DNA from: Haliclystus octoradiatus
Lineage: Eukaryota; Cnidaria; Staurozoa; Stauromedusae; Haliclystidae
Direction of reading: 5' to 3'
DNA: 64,000 bases
NCBI GenBank assembly: GCA_916610825.1
Contig: OU744448.1
Coordinates: 13,120,436 to 13,184,435 of the forward strand
Under the pieces are notes generated by a model. It was not told the DNA's origin. It saw only the letters and a program-made list of their open reading frames with translations, and ran no database searches. How positions within the stretch are numbered: position 1 is the first letter of the stretch; the number at the start of each line of letters is the position of its first letter. This document shows, piece by piece, positions 1 through 10,595 of this stretch. Position numbers and translations under genes: made by a program.

Positions 1-2046
1 ATACAGCGCGAGTTCTTGCAATGAAATTCTCCAGCATCACAGGAAGAGCGTGCCGTCCATGTCGGCGTGGATGATGGATATATAGAGGAATTAGAACGGG
101 AAAATTCAGAATAAGGAGAACCGGAGAAATTCGTTAGTGGAGGACCTATAATAACAATAGAGCAAAAACGGTTACTGGTTGGATTTAATCGTATTAAAGA
201 TTACTAAAATGGTAATTGAAATAATGCAGCAGGATTACTGACCCGTAGTGACGCAGCCATATTCGTCTGAATTATCACCGCAATCATCTTCATCGTCACA
301 TGTCCAAACGGTATCAAGGCATTTGCCATTGCGGCATGTAAATTCGTCATCTTTGCAACTGCAAGCGGCTTCATCTGAATTATCACCGCAATCATCACTG
401 CGGTCACAAAGGGCATCTACACTAATGCAGATACCAGTGCCGCAACGAAATTCATTGCGTTGACAACTGTAATCTATAACAAAAGAAATATCGAATACAT
501 ATTTGCGGCATAGGAGTACGGCACTGGATTGCTTAGCTATACACCACAAAAATGTGCTACTAACACAATTCGTCTTTGATTTTTAGAAAGGTCTATAACT
601 TGTTCAAACTCACATTCCGATGAGAACATGGCGTCAAAGCCACGACGATTAACTGATGAATCGGAGACGAATCTTACGAGCATTCGATTGGATTTTGTGC
701 GTATGACACCCGGCGATGTAGTCCCGCATGTCATTTTTAGCTGGAATTGACCAATGGGAAGGATTTCATAGACCAGAAGATAATCATAGCATTCATCTGA
801 AAGTTAAATTAAATGGATATGATGAAATAATAATGTGGAGCAAAGAAGAGCAAAAATAGCGGTCATTAAGTTTGTTATCACTACAAATTAACAAGTTGCA
901 CCAGGAAGACAAAATAGATGAGTTTACAAGCATGTATTGTGAGCAGTGGGATTTGTAAAAGGCAGATTCTCTTGTATGTATAAATCGGTTAAGGACACAA
1001 ATACAGGCTGGGACACATAAATGATAGCAACTGCAATATATAACTAACGAAATTAAAAAAGTAAAAAATAGACTATGTGGATGATGAATTTAAAAATATT
1101 CACTTACTTGCACCAGTCATGATTGGCTCCAGTTCAAAGTCTTTAAATGCCAATTTGAGGTTATATCCAGGAGTGGTTTCAATGTAGTATGAACAATTAG
1201 CATTTGGATAGTAATGACGGGGGTATAAAGGGCTTGAAAATGTGCCATTCGTTGCGTAATATTTATAGTTGCAATCTGGAAGAAAAATGGATGATTACAA
1301 TTTACAAACCAGATTGAACGGGAACACAATCTAAACCAATAACACGAATGACGTATTAAAATAAATTCTCAATTTTCAGTCTGCAAACTTAAATCGTTCT
1401 TCACTTCATTAACTTTGATAATTGAAAGTCTTCACAGTCTCGGGAATCCCCTTACACGTTGAGAAGGGATAAGGCCGTACAATATGTAGGAGCACGGTAA
1501 TATAAAGTTGCCGATTTGTTAATACGTAGATATCCAATGCGTTCATATAAATCTTACCACTAAATAATGTTAAGCGTATAAATAAAACTGTACTTGGTGT
1601 AGCACGTCACAGTCCATGCATGTCACATAATCACGGCCGTGAATACAGTTGCTTGTTACATAGGACACTGAATTATACGCAATATACACATATCTTACCA
1701 GGTACAGCTTCAGACTTCAACATGAAACCCTTTCTTTCAAGGATGTTATCACTTTTGAAATGTAAGAACATCGTATTCGTACTTGAGGTTAAGGCCAGGG
1801 GGCCATTCTGGTCACAAAAGAGCCTCTCAAAAAGGGGAGAAGATGTAGTGGGGCCATCATAAATAGATAGTGAATCACTGCTGCATTTGTAACTTTGCTC
1901 CAGTTGAAATTCGATCGTTTTCAAAATGATAATATGTCCTTTTGGTACTTCAATCAACCACGTGCAATCTGAATTGGGAGGATACGCAACCGGGTAACCT
2001 GGGCTTGTGATATTAGCTTGCTCTTGGCGGATAACACGATGACAGT
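1..2046 (-). CDS. CUB-CUB-LDLa receptor-like protein, partial (5 exons seen)
   Basis: Extracellular multidomain gene, truncated by the left edge and without a visible first exon. Exons on the minus strand are 2046-1699 (CUB 1, with the SPGYP start motif and four spaced Cys), 1275-1108 plus 796-614 (CUB 2 split by an intron), 473-243 (two LDLa modules, each with six Cys and the calcium-binding DNSDE box), and 145-1 (a Ser/Pro-rich linker, then the first Cys of a third LDLa). Every internal exon starts and ends in phase 1, as is usual for shuffled extracellular modules. CUB domains bind proteins or glycans; LDLa modules bind ligands through calcium. The order CUB-CUB-LDLa recalls NETO and LRP3/10/12 proteins, but the number and order of LDLa modules does not settle an orthologue. 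The signal-peptide exon should lie above 2046; I could not identify it. Confidence 0.85.
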
Positions 2047-4674
2047 CTATTAGAAAACATAATAACGTTTGTTATAGTAGCAGTAACTTCAGTAACACAG
2101 ACTCACCTTAAAGATCAGGGGCGCAAATTGAAAAAAATCTTAGGGGGTGTCTGGAGAAAGGGACCGACTTTTTACCTTAAATTTCTAAACGTATATATGT
2201 GATGTGTCATGTTTCCTAAATGTTTAGAAGAAACATTATTGAAGTCAGTGCTAGCTATCCTCTTTCACAACGTTTTTACTTGATATATAAAAGTGTATTA
2301 AGTTTATAGTGGTTATGATTTGAGTCAAAGCTGTTCATTAATGTTTCTTAAAGTTTATCATGCTACAAATTTAATCGTGTAGGGCCTAAAATTGTTAATA
2401 ATTCTACAACACGTATTTAAGTAACTTCATGTCTTGGTGCATAAATTCAAATAATGCATTGTTACAGAAAACAGAATGGAAGAGAAAAAAATGTGATATT
2501 TGTGCTGCATTTATGGGCTTTGAGCATGCATGAGCTGTGCCTAAAGGACGGGGGTAAACGTATCCATCTATGACATAATATGACATAATTATTTAAGCAA
2601 ACATGATAATACCGTAAAATGGTAATCTATGAATAACATATAGGCAGATAGACGACTAAAATCAAGTCACGATGAGTCGCAAAATTTACTACCGTTCAGA
2701 ATGTGGCAACATGGAGATGATGCGGTCAGCGTGCTGCATATACAATATGCTAAAGCCAAAGCTGAGCTGAGTATAGACATAAATTCAACGAAGGCCCTGG
2801 GTAGAGCCTGGGTCAACGGTATATTGTCTGATTTATTTGCTTAATTTTTAAATAAAGGAAATATCCGACTTCCTGGCATAGATGGATGTTAACTGCCGCT
2901 GTTTGAATTCACTTTAAAACGTTAAAAACACAACAGCCACCGTTATTCTCAGCGTGGGGAGCACGTTTTGACGCTGATATCAGTTTGACATCGAGTCGAT
3001 GTTAAATGCGATGAAATTTGAGGAAATCTAGTGAAATATTCTGCAATTAGCGAATAGGCAAATGCACTAGTTAGTAAATTACAATGATACAAACGGTTGA
3101 TGCTTGACCTGATCAAAACCAAACATCATCGAATACGTTATAAAAATCATCAACAAAGTGTGAATAATGTACAAGCTATGAAGTGCTCTCTCACCCTTTG
3201 CAGACAAACAATTGGGTGTTAAAACAATCCAAACAAGATATAACCTAAAACAAAACGCCAAAAATATACATTCTATCAAATAAATAAAGGCATACAACAA
3301 ATAAAATGTATACAATTCATTGTGTCTATTTATGAAGACAAACACAAAACATGACTTCAGTATATTTTAGAGCGTCTGTGGACGTGTCATTATTGACAAT
3401 TCAAACATACTATTTTGACATGCGAGCAAAGGAGTCAAGATATATAAAAACAATATAGAATTGAGAAAGAAAAAAACATTAAACACGATTGACTCACATG
3501 CGTAGAAAGGCTTTCTTTGAAACACTTGAACAAGAGCAATCCAATGCCATGGCGACGTGTAGATATAAAATATAAAATTGTATTTTTCTATCCAATTTTG
3601 ATTGCTTGACTTTCTTCAGACTGCTACGACGAGCTGTGATAATTAATTTGACACTTCCGTATGTTTGTCATCTGCTGTTCAATTGGCTTCGATCGTGGGT
3701 TTACGAAGAATTCGGTAGTAAAGCGTAACATATATTTACGGAGGCATAACAGAAACAAATCAATAATATTGTTTCATTTGATTATTATTGACATCGTCAC
3801 AGTTAAGACTTATTGTTTAGTGACCTCAACATGAAAGATTTGACGTGTCTCGTATTCTGATCTAAATTTAAACATTCCTTGATCGTGGATATCACTGTAT
3901 GCATTATGCAGTATCACCGATGACATCAATAACATCAATCTCTTACAATCAACAATCAAACGAAATGCCAATTAAAATGTAAAGCTCAAAGTTGACGTTA
4001 ACGAATTTGTGGTATTGACTTAATTTGAGTCTTAAACTAACTTTAGGTCTTAATCAGCTGCATCTTTTAAAAACTATGAAACGATAACTTCAAAATTGCC
4101 AATTAGCGCATTGAGCTTTCAAGTATTGTATTTACTCTTTGAGTTGATGTCCAATCCAATGACGAGGAATTAACGTAATATTAATTACTATGAAATCATT
4201 GATAACCTGCACCAAGGATTGCCAACTCCAGAGCTTTCGTCGATGGAAGCCACGCGTACAAACGCTTTGAGCCCCATTTGCATGGATTGAGTTAATTAAG
4301 CAGTTGCAAATTATACTCTTTTGGGTTAAGTAATAATTAATGAGGTGCGAATTAGACGATAGATTCTGATAATTGTGGTTTACTGTGGAATACCAAAGCC
4401 ATGCCAAAACACAGTGAACTATTTAATAATCTGATATGTCTATATATATGACGACCATTTGGGCCATTGAAAAGAAATTAATATTATCCATTTCGGCATC
4501 AGTCTTATCACTAACCAGGGATTTAATTAGCATAGACATACACATTATTTAATAAATTATGCCACAGCAATATTTCTGAGAATTGCATGTATATAATCAT
4601 TTGTAAAAAATTTATAATTTATAACTTATTAGTTTGAAATATATGTTCTGCGGATCATAACTACGAATAAAATA
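2047..4674. other. Intergenic or 5' intron of the CUB-LDLa gene, no gene seen
   Basis: AT-rich sequence between the first visible CUB exon and the bHLH gene. The missing signal-peptide exon of the minus-strand CUB-LDLa gene may lie here, but no ATG followed by a hydrophobic stretch and a phase-1 donor stood out. The short open frames in it show no domain. Poly(A) signals of the bHLH gene would fall near the right end. Confidence 0.5.
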
Positions 4675-5409
4675 TCATTTTCGTTTCGATCTACCATATT
4701 CGTTTTGTAAAGCGGCGGTACATTGATTGACGCTTTTAGCAAAGTCAGAATATATACACTGTGAAGACTGTAAAGCTAGTAAACTTTGTAGAGCTGAAAT
4801 GTAGCTGATTGCTATTCTTAAAATACTCAGTTTTGATAATTTCTGATCTGTACCGTAACTTGGGATTGCGACCCGCAGTGCATCAAACGCTTGACTTTGA
4901 GTATTGACACGATTTCTTTCGCGGGCATTCGCGATGACACGACGATGGATTTCGGACGGCGATGCCCGAGCTTTTGTAGTACGTCTCCGTTTCGTTCTGT
5001 AATCATCTTCATCCATTGTTCTGGTAGAGGTGTTTGCTGGGAGTGACGTACTGCCATGTGCTAGTACAAATGCATCATTTTTCGATTGGATGCCATTGCT
5101 TTGATATTTCATTTCATTATATGAATCCATATTGCCGTGAATTAAATGTGGCACTCTGTGGTCGTAACTGTCATTCCTCGTAAAAGGATAATCCACGTCG
5201 TAAATTTGGATTTTAGATCTACCACAACCGACAAGAGATCTCGTCGTACTCATACTGGAGAAGGATATCTGATTATACCTGTGAGATTGTAATCTGATTG
5301 GTCGCACAGATGCTTTGTGTGATTGTGTAGTGACAGCTGGGCAACTCTCGTCGATTCGATCTATTGAGCTAAAACGAGACGCTAGATACTGAAGGCCATC
5401 CAAGGGCAA
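4675..5409 (-). CDS. ATOH8: Atoh8-like bHLH transcription factor
   Basis: 244-aa open frame without visible introns. The bHLH lies near residues 155-210. It has a basic region with ANARERNRVN, a short loop, and a second helix reading QKLSKLSILRIAISYI, which closely resembles vertebrate ATOH8 and insect Net rather than Ascl, Ptf1a or Neurogenin. The region after the helix (a short aromatic stretch, a conserved Cys-Thr pair and a basic tail, KRK-stop) also follows the ATOH8 C-terminus. Such proteins bind E-boxes as dimers and regulate differentiation in the nucleus. The N-terminal half is Ser/Thr-rich and unrecognised, as is normal for this family. The ATG at 5409 is the first after an in-frame TAG. 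A possible splice acceptor (TTCTAG) just upstream means an extra 5' exon cannot be excluded. Human ATOH8 is longer (321 aa). Confidence 0.82.
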   Translation of the reverse strand: MPLDGLQYLASRFSSIDRIDESCPAVTTQSHKASVRPIRLQSHRYNQISFSSMSTTRSLVGCGRSKIQIYDVDYPFTRNDSYDHRVPHLIHGNMDSYNEMKYQSNGIQSKNDAFVLAHGSTSLPANTSTRTMDEDDYRTKRRRTTKARASPSEIHRRVIANARERNRVNTQSQAFDALRVAIPSYGTDQKLSKLSILRIAISYISALQSLLALQSSQCIYSDFAKSVNQCTAALQNEYGRSKRK

Positions 5410-6844
5410 TTAAATTCAGGATTGACATGATTCTAGAACAACCAGATAAAAAGTTTACAATTAAAAGCAGTGACTAAAATTACCATGTATCTTCTATATG
5501 AGCATCAATTTGATATCGAATTAGCTATCAGCGTCAGTGAACACATCACTCGACACACAGCTAGGACTCTTAACGTTCGTATAATGCAACCGCAATGTAA
5601 ACTGTAGTAAGACATACGATGTCTTCAAAGCCCGTTTTCGAAATTGGAAATCATTACTACATCGCAATAGTGTAGATAGCAGAGAGGAATAATTAAATTC
5701 CCAAAATGTAAAATTTGGTATAGAATTGTATATATACAGTATATACTTACATGTTAAAAACGCGTATGATTGATTTTGATTTCTGAGTGTTGCATATATT
5801 AGTGGAGTACTATAAAAGTACAACGATTGAGATAATAAACGTCCTGGATAAAGCCAGTGTGTCGTTTATCATATTGTACAATATATAATTCAGTTGGACA
5901 AGTTGAGATATTGCACTCTCATAGTCATATCCTAAGCTGAATGGTTTGCTGATAGCGAACACCTGTCTTGGTAGAGCTGAACCATCCAACACTACATCCA
6001 CTACTTGTGTGATGATTAATTCAGCTATTGTGCTCACTGTGTCGCCTTTCACTAAGCCAATCTGAATACTGTCTTGTCTCCCTGTGTCACCGCATATTAC
6101 GAAGCAACTAAACAGCTTACAAATTTACAATCGCACCAATAACATTCCTGCTGTCTATCTTGTACCATTTGAACAGGTGGACTGATGTGCGGCCTTTCCC
6201 TCTAGCTATGTTGATGGCCCCGGCTTATTCATCAAAATCATATGTAGCCACAACATGCTTGTGAAGTGAAATCTTATTCTCAGCCTAAAGACATACATTA
6301 ATATTCTGCATGTAACACTATTCTGTTGATTATATAGCTATAGGCCTACACAAGAAGATAATTTGGTCGCGCGTGAGTTTTGCGATCGATGAATTACACA
6401 GGTGTTCAATAGCCGTTGAACAGCTGTTGAAAAGAGAGTATCGTAGAGCCAAAAGCAATCTGCCATCTCAACTGACTTAAAGGCGACTTACAACCTGCAC
6501 ACAGCAGGAGTAACCAATTGAGGAGATATTAATTCAGCTGGAAAATCGTTTACAGATTCAAGCTACATTGAGTTACATTGAACCATCATTTAGTAGTTCG
6601 GCTATGCCGAATAATGGAAAGTCCGTTTTAAAAATGACGTCATTTCGATGAAAGTTAAAATGGATTAAGGTCAGTTTGTGAGTTATGGATAGAAAATTCG
6701 ACACGCTGCTTCGAAATAAATATAGCACAGACACCGCAACCATATTACAGCATATGGTGATGTTTCGTTACGTACGACATTCTGTTCGTTTTCAACGAAC
6801 AATCACTAACCAAAAATGATAACGAGATTTTCTGAAAAAGCAAA
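5410..6844. other. Divergent intergenic region between ATOH8 and TSR2
   Basis: This stretch must hold the promoters of both flanking genes, which point away from each other. Open frames on the minus strand (5521-5823 and 5810-6052) have no recognisable domain and no neighbouring exons that join in phase. Their codon content is unlike the neighbouring genes, so I treat them as chance frames or an old repeat. No TATA box could be assigned confidently. Confidence 0.5.
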
Positions 6845-9800
6845 ATGGCTGCCGAGGAGGCAAAACGTGTCTTCTCAGAATCAGTACATCGCTTGATCAA
6901 AACATGGCCAATTCTGAAAATATCTCAACAACAAGGGTATGGAGGACAGAACTCGTTGGAGAAAATAGATTGGCTTGCTGATGCTGTAGTTCAGATCTTT
7001 TTCGACAACGGTTAGTATTTTTACCTGGTATCTGTTCAACGGGAGTTGATGAACATTGAACAAGCTTAGCTCCCTGGCGTACCGGGTTCGCCGGGCGCCG
7101 GCCGGCCCAGCAGTCCAATCAGCTAGAATTAATTTATTAGGCTAGTTATACTGACTTGACTGGGCATTGAGTGCAAGGGCAAGGAATGAGTAATAATAAT
7201 AATAATACTTTATTTGGTATAGCGCACTTTCAAAAAGCTCAAATGCGCTTTACAGGAAGTAAATAGCTTATATAGACATATTTCATTTATTTTTGCTAGA
7301 AAAGAAAGTATTATTGATCAATCCCACCCAATAAAATGTTAGCATGATAGTCGATTCAAAATTGAAGGCGGGCCTAGTAGGAATGGGATTGAGAGCAGTC
7401 GCTCATTGTCCCACAATCATTTTTCATTTCATTTCACCTATATTTTAATGCAGACTTGGTGTATCCTGATGAAGTAGAAGATTTCATTTCTGAGTATGTT
7501 TACAATGAATTTGATACAATTGCCGAAGACCAATCCCTGTTAAAGGTAGGTGGGCTCATTCAAAACCTTGCAAAGTAAGCCTGCAGCCAATCTACTCAAA
7601 TGAATATGATCACCTTAGAAAAATGCTAAATGGATACAATTAGGGTTTGATAAAAGTTGGAACCCAGCAATCCTATATTCCATAAAGCTAGAGAAAATTC
7701 AGAAGAAAATTGACATTATTATAAATTACATAGGCCAAACTTCAACAAAAAAATCAACGAAGTGTATAGCCGTCCGGTTGCCGGACGCCATTTTCAAAAT
7801 GATAGCCGTCCGGCACTCAATTTGCGCATGCGTGTGCTTTGCTTCGTGCCAGAATTTATTATCACACTAAACTTCAACACGGCAAGTCACACAATTATTT
7901 GGTGGTTTCCTCGTTGGATTTGATGATTGGCAATACCTTCAAGATCTGAAATATTGCTGTTCCCAAGTAAAAAGAACCTGTTTTGGAATGATGAATTACA
8001 GCGACATGATAATATCGTTGGCTTTAGAGTTATATCTTGCAGGCTAGCGCTCGTTTTTTCTCATTTAGTTGTTTGGCTGCTCAAAAATGTAGATCAATAT
8101 TTCACGGTAAAATGTCCTCATTCTGCATTGGATTTATACACAAATCAAGTAATATTCCACAAGTGTTTGTTATTTCTCCAATGCTTATTCGGGGATCATT
8201 AATCTTTGATCTGATTTTACTTATATACAACGCGAAAGCCGAAGGGTTTCTAGAAAGTTACGGCGGCAAATCATAATGAAGAAATTATTATTCAAACGAT
8301 ATAACATTTGAGGAGGCTGGTCTGACATGTGTTTCGATCCTGCCAAGGAACTCATCAGAGACCTTTCTGATGTCGAACACGATAAACAAAAATTTCATCG
8401 TGATTCTTCTCAAAAGCGAGCCGATTTCGATGGGAAAAATACGAGGAGTATTGCAATTTCAAATCTTAACCTAAGCTTAACCTTGATCAACAACAAAAAT
8501 AAACAAGGTCTCTACAACTTAGATTTGACTCTTTTAGGCTAGCATAGAGTTGGTTGACTTGAAAAAATATAATAATTCATAATCTGTTGATGGTTTGAAG
8601 TTCGAATATTATTTGATCTTTGAGTTAATTTTTATCTTTGCTGCCTCGAACAATATTATGCATGCGCAAATTGAGTGCCGGACGGCTATCATTTTGAAAA
8701 TGGCGTCCGGCTACCAGATGGCTAACCACGTCGAAAAATCAAACAAAATTGTTGAATTGTTCTAGGAATCCAGTAGGCTGAACATCCTGTGACACACTGG
8801 ACAGAATGATATCCAACATTTCTACATAATGTTGTTAGATGTTACGCCCTGACAGTTGTAGACCTACACATACACTGGAATACATACCAAAGCTAGACTG
8901 CTAGACTAGTCATTCTAGGACCTAGTTATTGTATTATCAGTGCTTTGAACCATAATAATCGATTCTTCAACCGACACAAACCCAGCTGTAAACAAACAGA
9001 TTTTTACAGCCATCAATGTATATTTCCCTCTTTCTAATTATTGCAGAACTGTCAGAAAATGTGTCGATACTACAAACTTTGCAGTCAAGGAAATTCAGCA
9101 ACTGTTGTGCAAGAGGTCGGGAGTATGCCTGTGATGCAAATGCCAACTATCCAAGTTCAGGACGATGAAGAAGATGATGAAGTAAATAAACAACATCATT
9201 ACGTAAATAAACAACCACAATACGAAATGATAAGTCATGATCTGTAAATTATGAGATACTTGATGCTGTTTCATATAAATGTTCTGAGCTCTCATCTTGA
9301 TTCCAATTTCCGAGCATTAATGTTAGATAGCATTGGTGGTGTTGGCTACTTTTCACTTCAGTATTATGGTCACAATTATTAAAATGAAAACGCATACTCC
9401 TTACACTACCAACACCAAAACAATGAAAATGCCATGAAAGTGTTGTGAAAACACCAGTGTTGTGAAATGTAAAAGAATGAAACTAATAAATTTTTAAGCC
9501 ACAAAAAGTTTGAAAACCATAAAGACATCCATATTCACAATATTTAAAATGTGAAAATACCATGGAAAAGCAATGAAATTTCACGTTTTTTTATTATGGT
9601 TTTGGTGTCAGCAGTGTTATATGCTTCAGCCAAAATTATCCATGAACGAATTATTATATTCGTTATTCAAAATCCATAGCTGCTGTATATAATTTCTTAT
9701 TTTCCTTTTCAGACTGAAGTTAGGCAATCACAAGGACCGTCATCTAGTAATCATGCACCTCAACATCATGCCCAAATGGAAACAGGTAACTTTTTAATAC

Positions 9801-10255
9801 CTTTACTAAACTACGCTACAAACTGAGTTAACTCCTCTTTTGTGATTACTTGTTATTATAATTATTAGCCTTAGATCTTTGGTTATAACTTATGCTAACA
9901 TTTCATTGCCAACAAAATATCTGGTAGGCCTATCAAGCCAACAAAAGCCCGTTTCACACGGCGGCAGACATGCTGCTAGACGAAGCCAACGATTCCATGT
10001 GAATGTAACAGAAATAGGCAGATATTTTCAAATTTCTTTCCATTATCGAAGCAAATAAAACCAAACTAGTGTTGGAAAAAGTAAAAGTCTAACACCTTTG
10101 TCTATGTAGAGTTGTAGACTAATAATTTGAATTCTTGCTACTATCAACTACACATTAATTTCATATTTTGCATTTGTTTCTTCTCCAAACCAGATGAAGC
10201 ACCAGAAGAGGATGACGGATGGCAAGTAGTGCAAAAATCAAAAAACAAAAGATAA
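6845..10255 (+). CDS. TSR2: TSR2 pre-rRNA-processing protein (escortin for eS26)
   Basis: Five exons: 6845-7010, 7454-7545, 9047-9181, 9713-9785 and 10194-10255, joined in phases 1, 0, 0 and 1 with GT/AG ends, giving 175 aa (human 191). The N-terminal WGG/TSR2 fold is evident: an Ala/Glu-rich helix, then WPILKI...QQGYGG, KIDWLADAV, and DEVEDFISEYV. An acidic run (DDEEDDE) follows and the protein ends DDGWQVVQKSKNK, the family's conserved Trp-containing tail. TSR2 is a chaperone that delivers ribosomal protein eS26 to the assembling 40S subunit and is needed for late 20S pre-rRNA processing. The start ATG opens MAAEEAKR, as in orthologues. Introns 2 and 3 each carry a transposon. The gene converges on NOL8, another nucleolar ribosome-biogenesis gene. 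Confidence 0.93.
7195..7262 (+). repeat. AAT microsatellite and short dispersed-repeat fragment in TSR2 intron 1
   Basis: A run of AAT/TAA triplets is followed by a stretch of the type 'tttatttggtatagcgcac ... gcgctttacag'. Such words recur as a dispersed repeat tail in many marine invertebrate genomes. I cannot place it in a named family from this single copy. Confidence 0.4.
7769..8722. mobile_element. 954-bp non-autonomous TIR transposon in TSR2 intron 2
   Basis: Inverted repeats of about 65 bp bound the element: 7769-7833 reads GCCGTCCGGTTGCCGGACGC and onward, and 8658-8722 is its reverse complement with a few mismatches at the outer end. A TA dinucleotide sits directly outside each end (7767-7768 and 8723-8724), as expected for a Tc1/mariner-like TA duplication. 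The inside holds only short open frames with no transposase motif, so the element is non-autonomous. The TSR2 intron around it keeps good splice signals. Confidence 0.8.
9404..9616. mobile_element. 213-bp CACTA-type miniature transposon in TSR2 intron 3
   Basis: The element starts CACTACCAACACCAAAAC and ends with the reverse complement of CACTGCTGACACCAAAAC. The 3-bp word TTA is repeated directly outside both ends (9401-9403 and 9617-9619), the target-site length of CACTA/EnSpm elements. Inside are many degenerate copies of a CCATGAAAA/TGTGAAAA word near the ends, like the subterminal repeats of that superfamily. It has no coding capacity. Its TIR resembles but is not identical to that of the large CACTA element at 35224-41029. 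Confidence 0.85.
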
Positions 10256-10311
10256 AATCAATTAAAATATTTATAATCATTTTAAAATACATCCTATATA
10301 TTTGTTATAAA

Positions 10312-10317
10312 ATTAAA
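10312..10317 (+). terminator. TSR2 poly(A) signal (ATTAAA)
   Basis: ATTAAA lies 57 bp after the TSR2 stop codon and is the best candidate cleavage signal on the plus strand. It is 15 bp from the NOL8 signal on the other strand, so the two 3' UTRs probably overlap. Confidence 0.6.
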
Positions 10318-10332
10318 GGATGAAACATATAA

Positions 10333-10338
10333 TTTATT
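10333..10338 (-). terminator. NOL8 poly(A) signal (AATAAA)
   Basis: AATAAA on the minus strand, about 260 bp after the NOL8 stop codon. Cleavage some 15-25 nt further would end the NOL8 transcript inside the TSR2 3' UTR. Confidence 0.6.
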
Positions 10339-10595
10339 TTAAGTATTTTCTGTACATATTGATAAATATTTTTTACCCGACTGCATAAGGCTGGTACATT
10401 TGAGGGCATAAAATCATTGCCTATTCAGAATCTGTGAAAGGCAGCAACATGATGCTTAGAATTAAATTAACATCATAAAATTCAAACGACTCTTCACTCA
10501 TTGTGTTTTACTCCTTGCATAACTGTTTCAACAACTCACATTTCCTAGCTAGTGCGACAAACAGAATTTAAGAATGAGTAAAAGTCATACGTGCT

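Noticed and set aside
1..2046. Naming the left gene NETO
   Set aside because: NETO has CUB-CUB and one LDLa before the membrane segment. Here two LDLa, a linker and a third LDLa follow, so the family is left open.
5521..6052. Minus-strand frames between ATOH8 and TSR2
   Set aside because: No known domain and no phase-compatible neighbouring exons.
7070..7125. GC-rich stretch with GGGTTCGCC that might be part of a tRNA or SINE
   Set aside because: No A-box at the right spacing and no cloverleaf arms on either strand.
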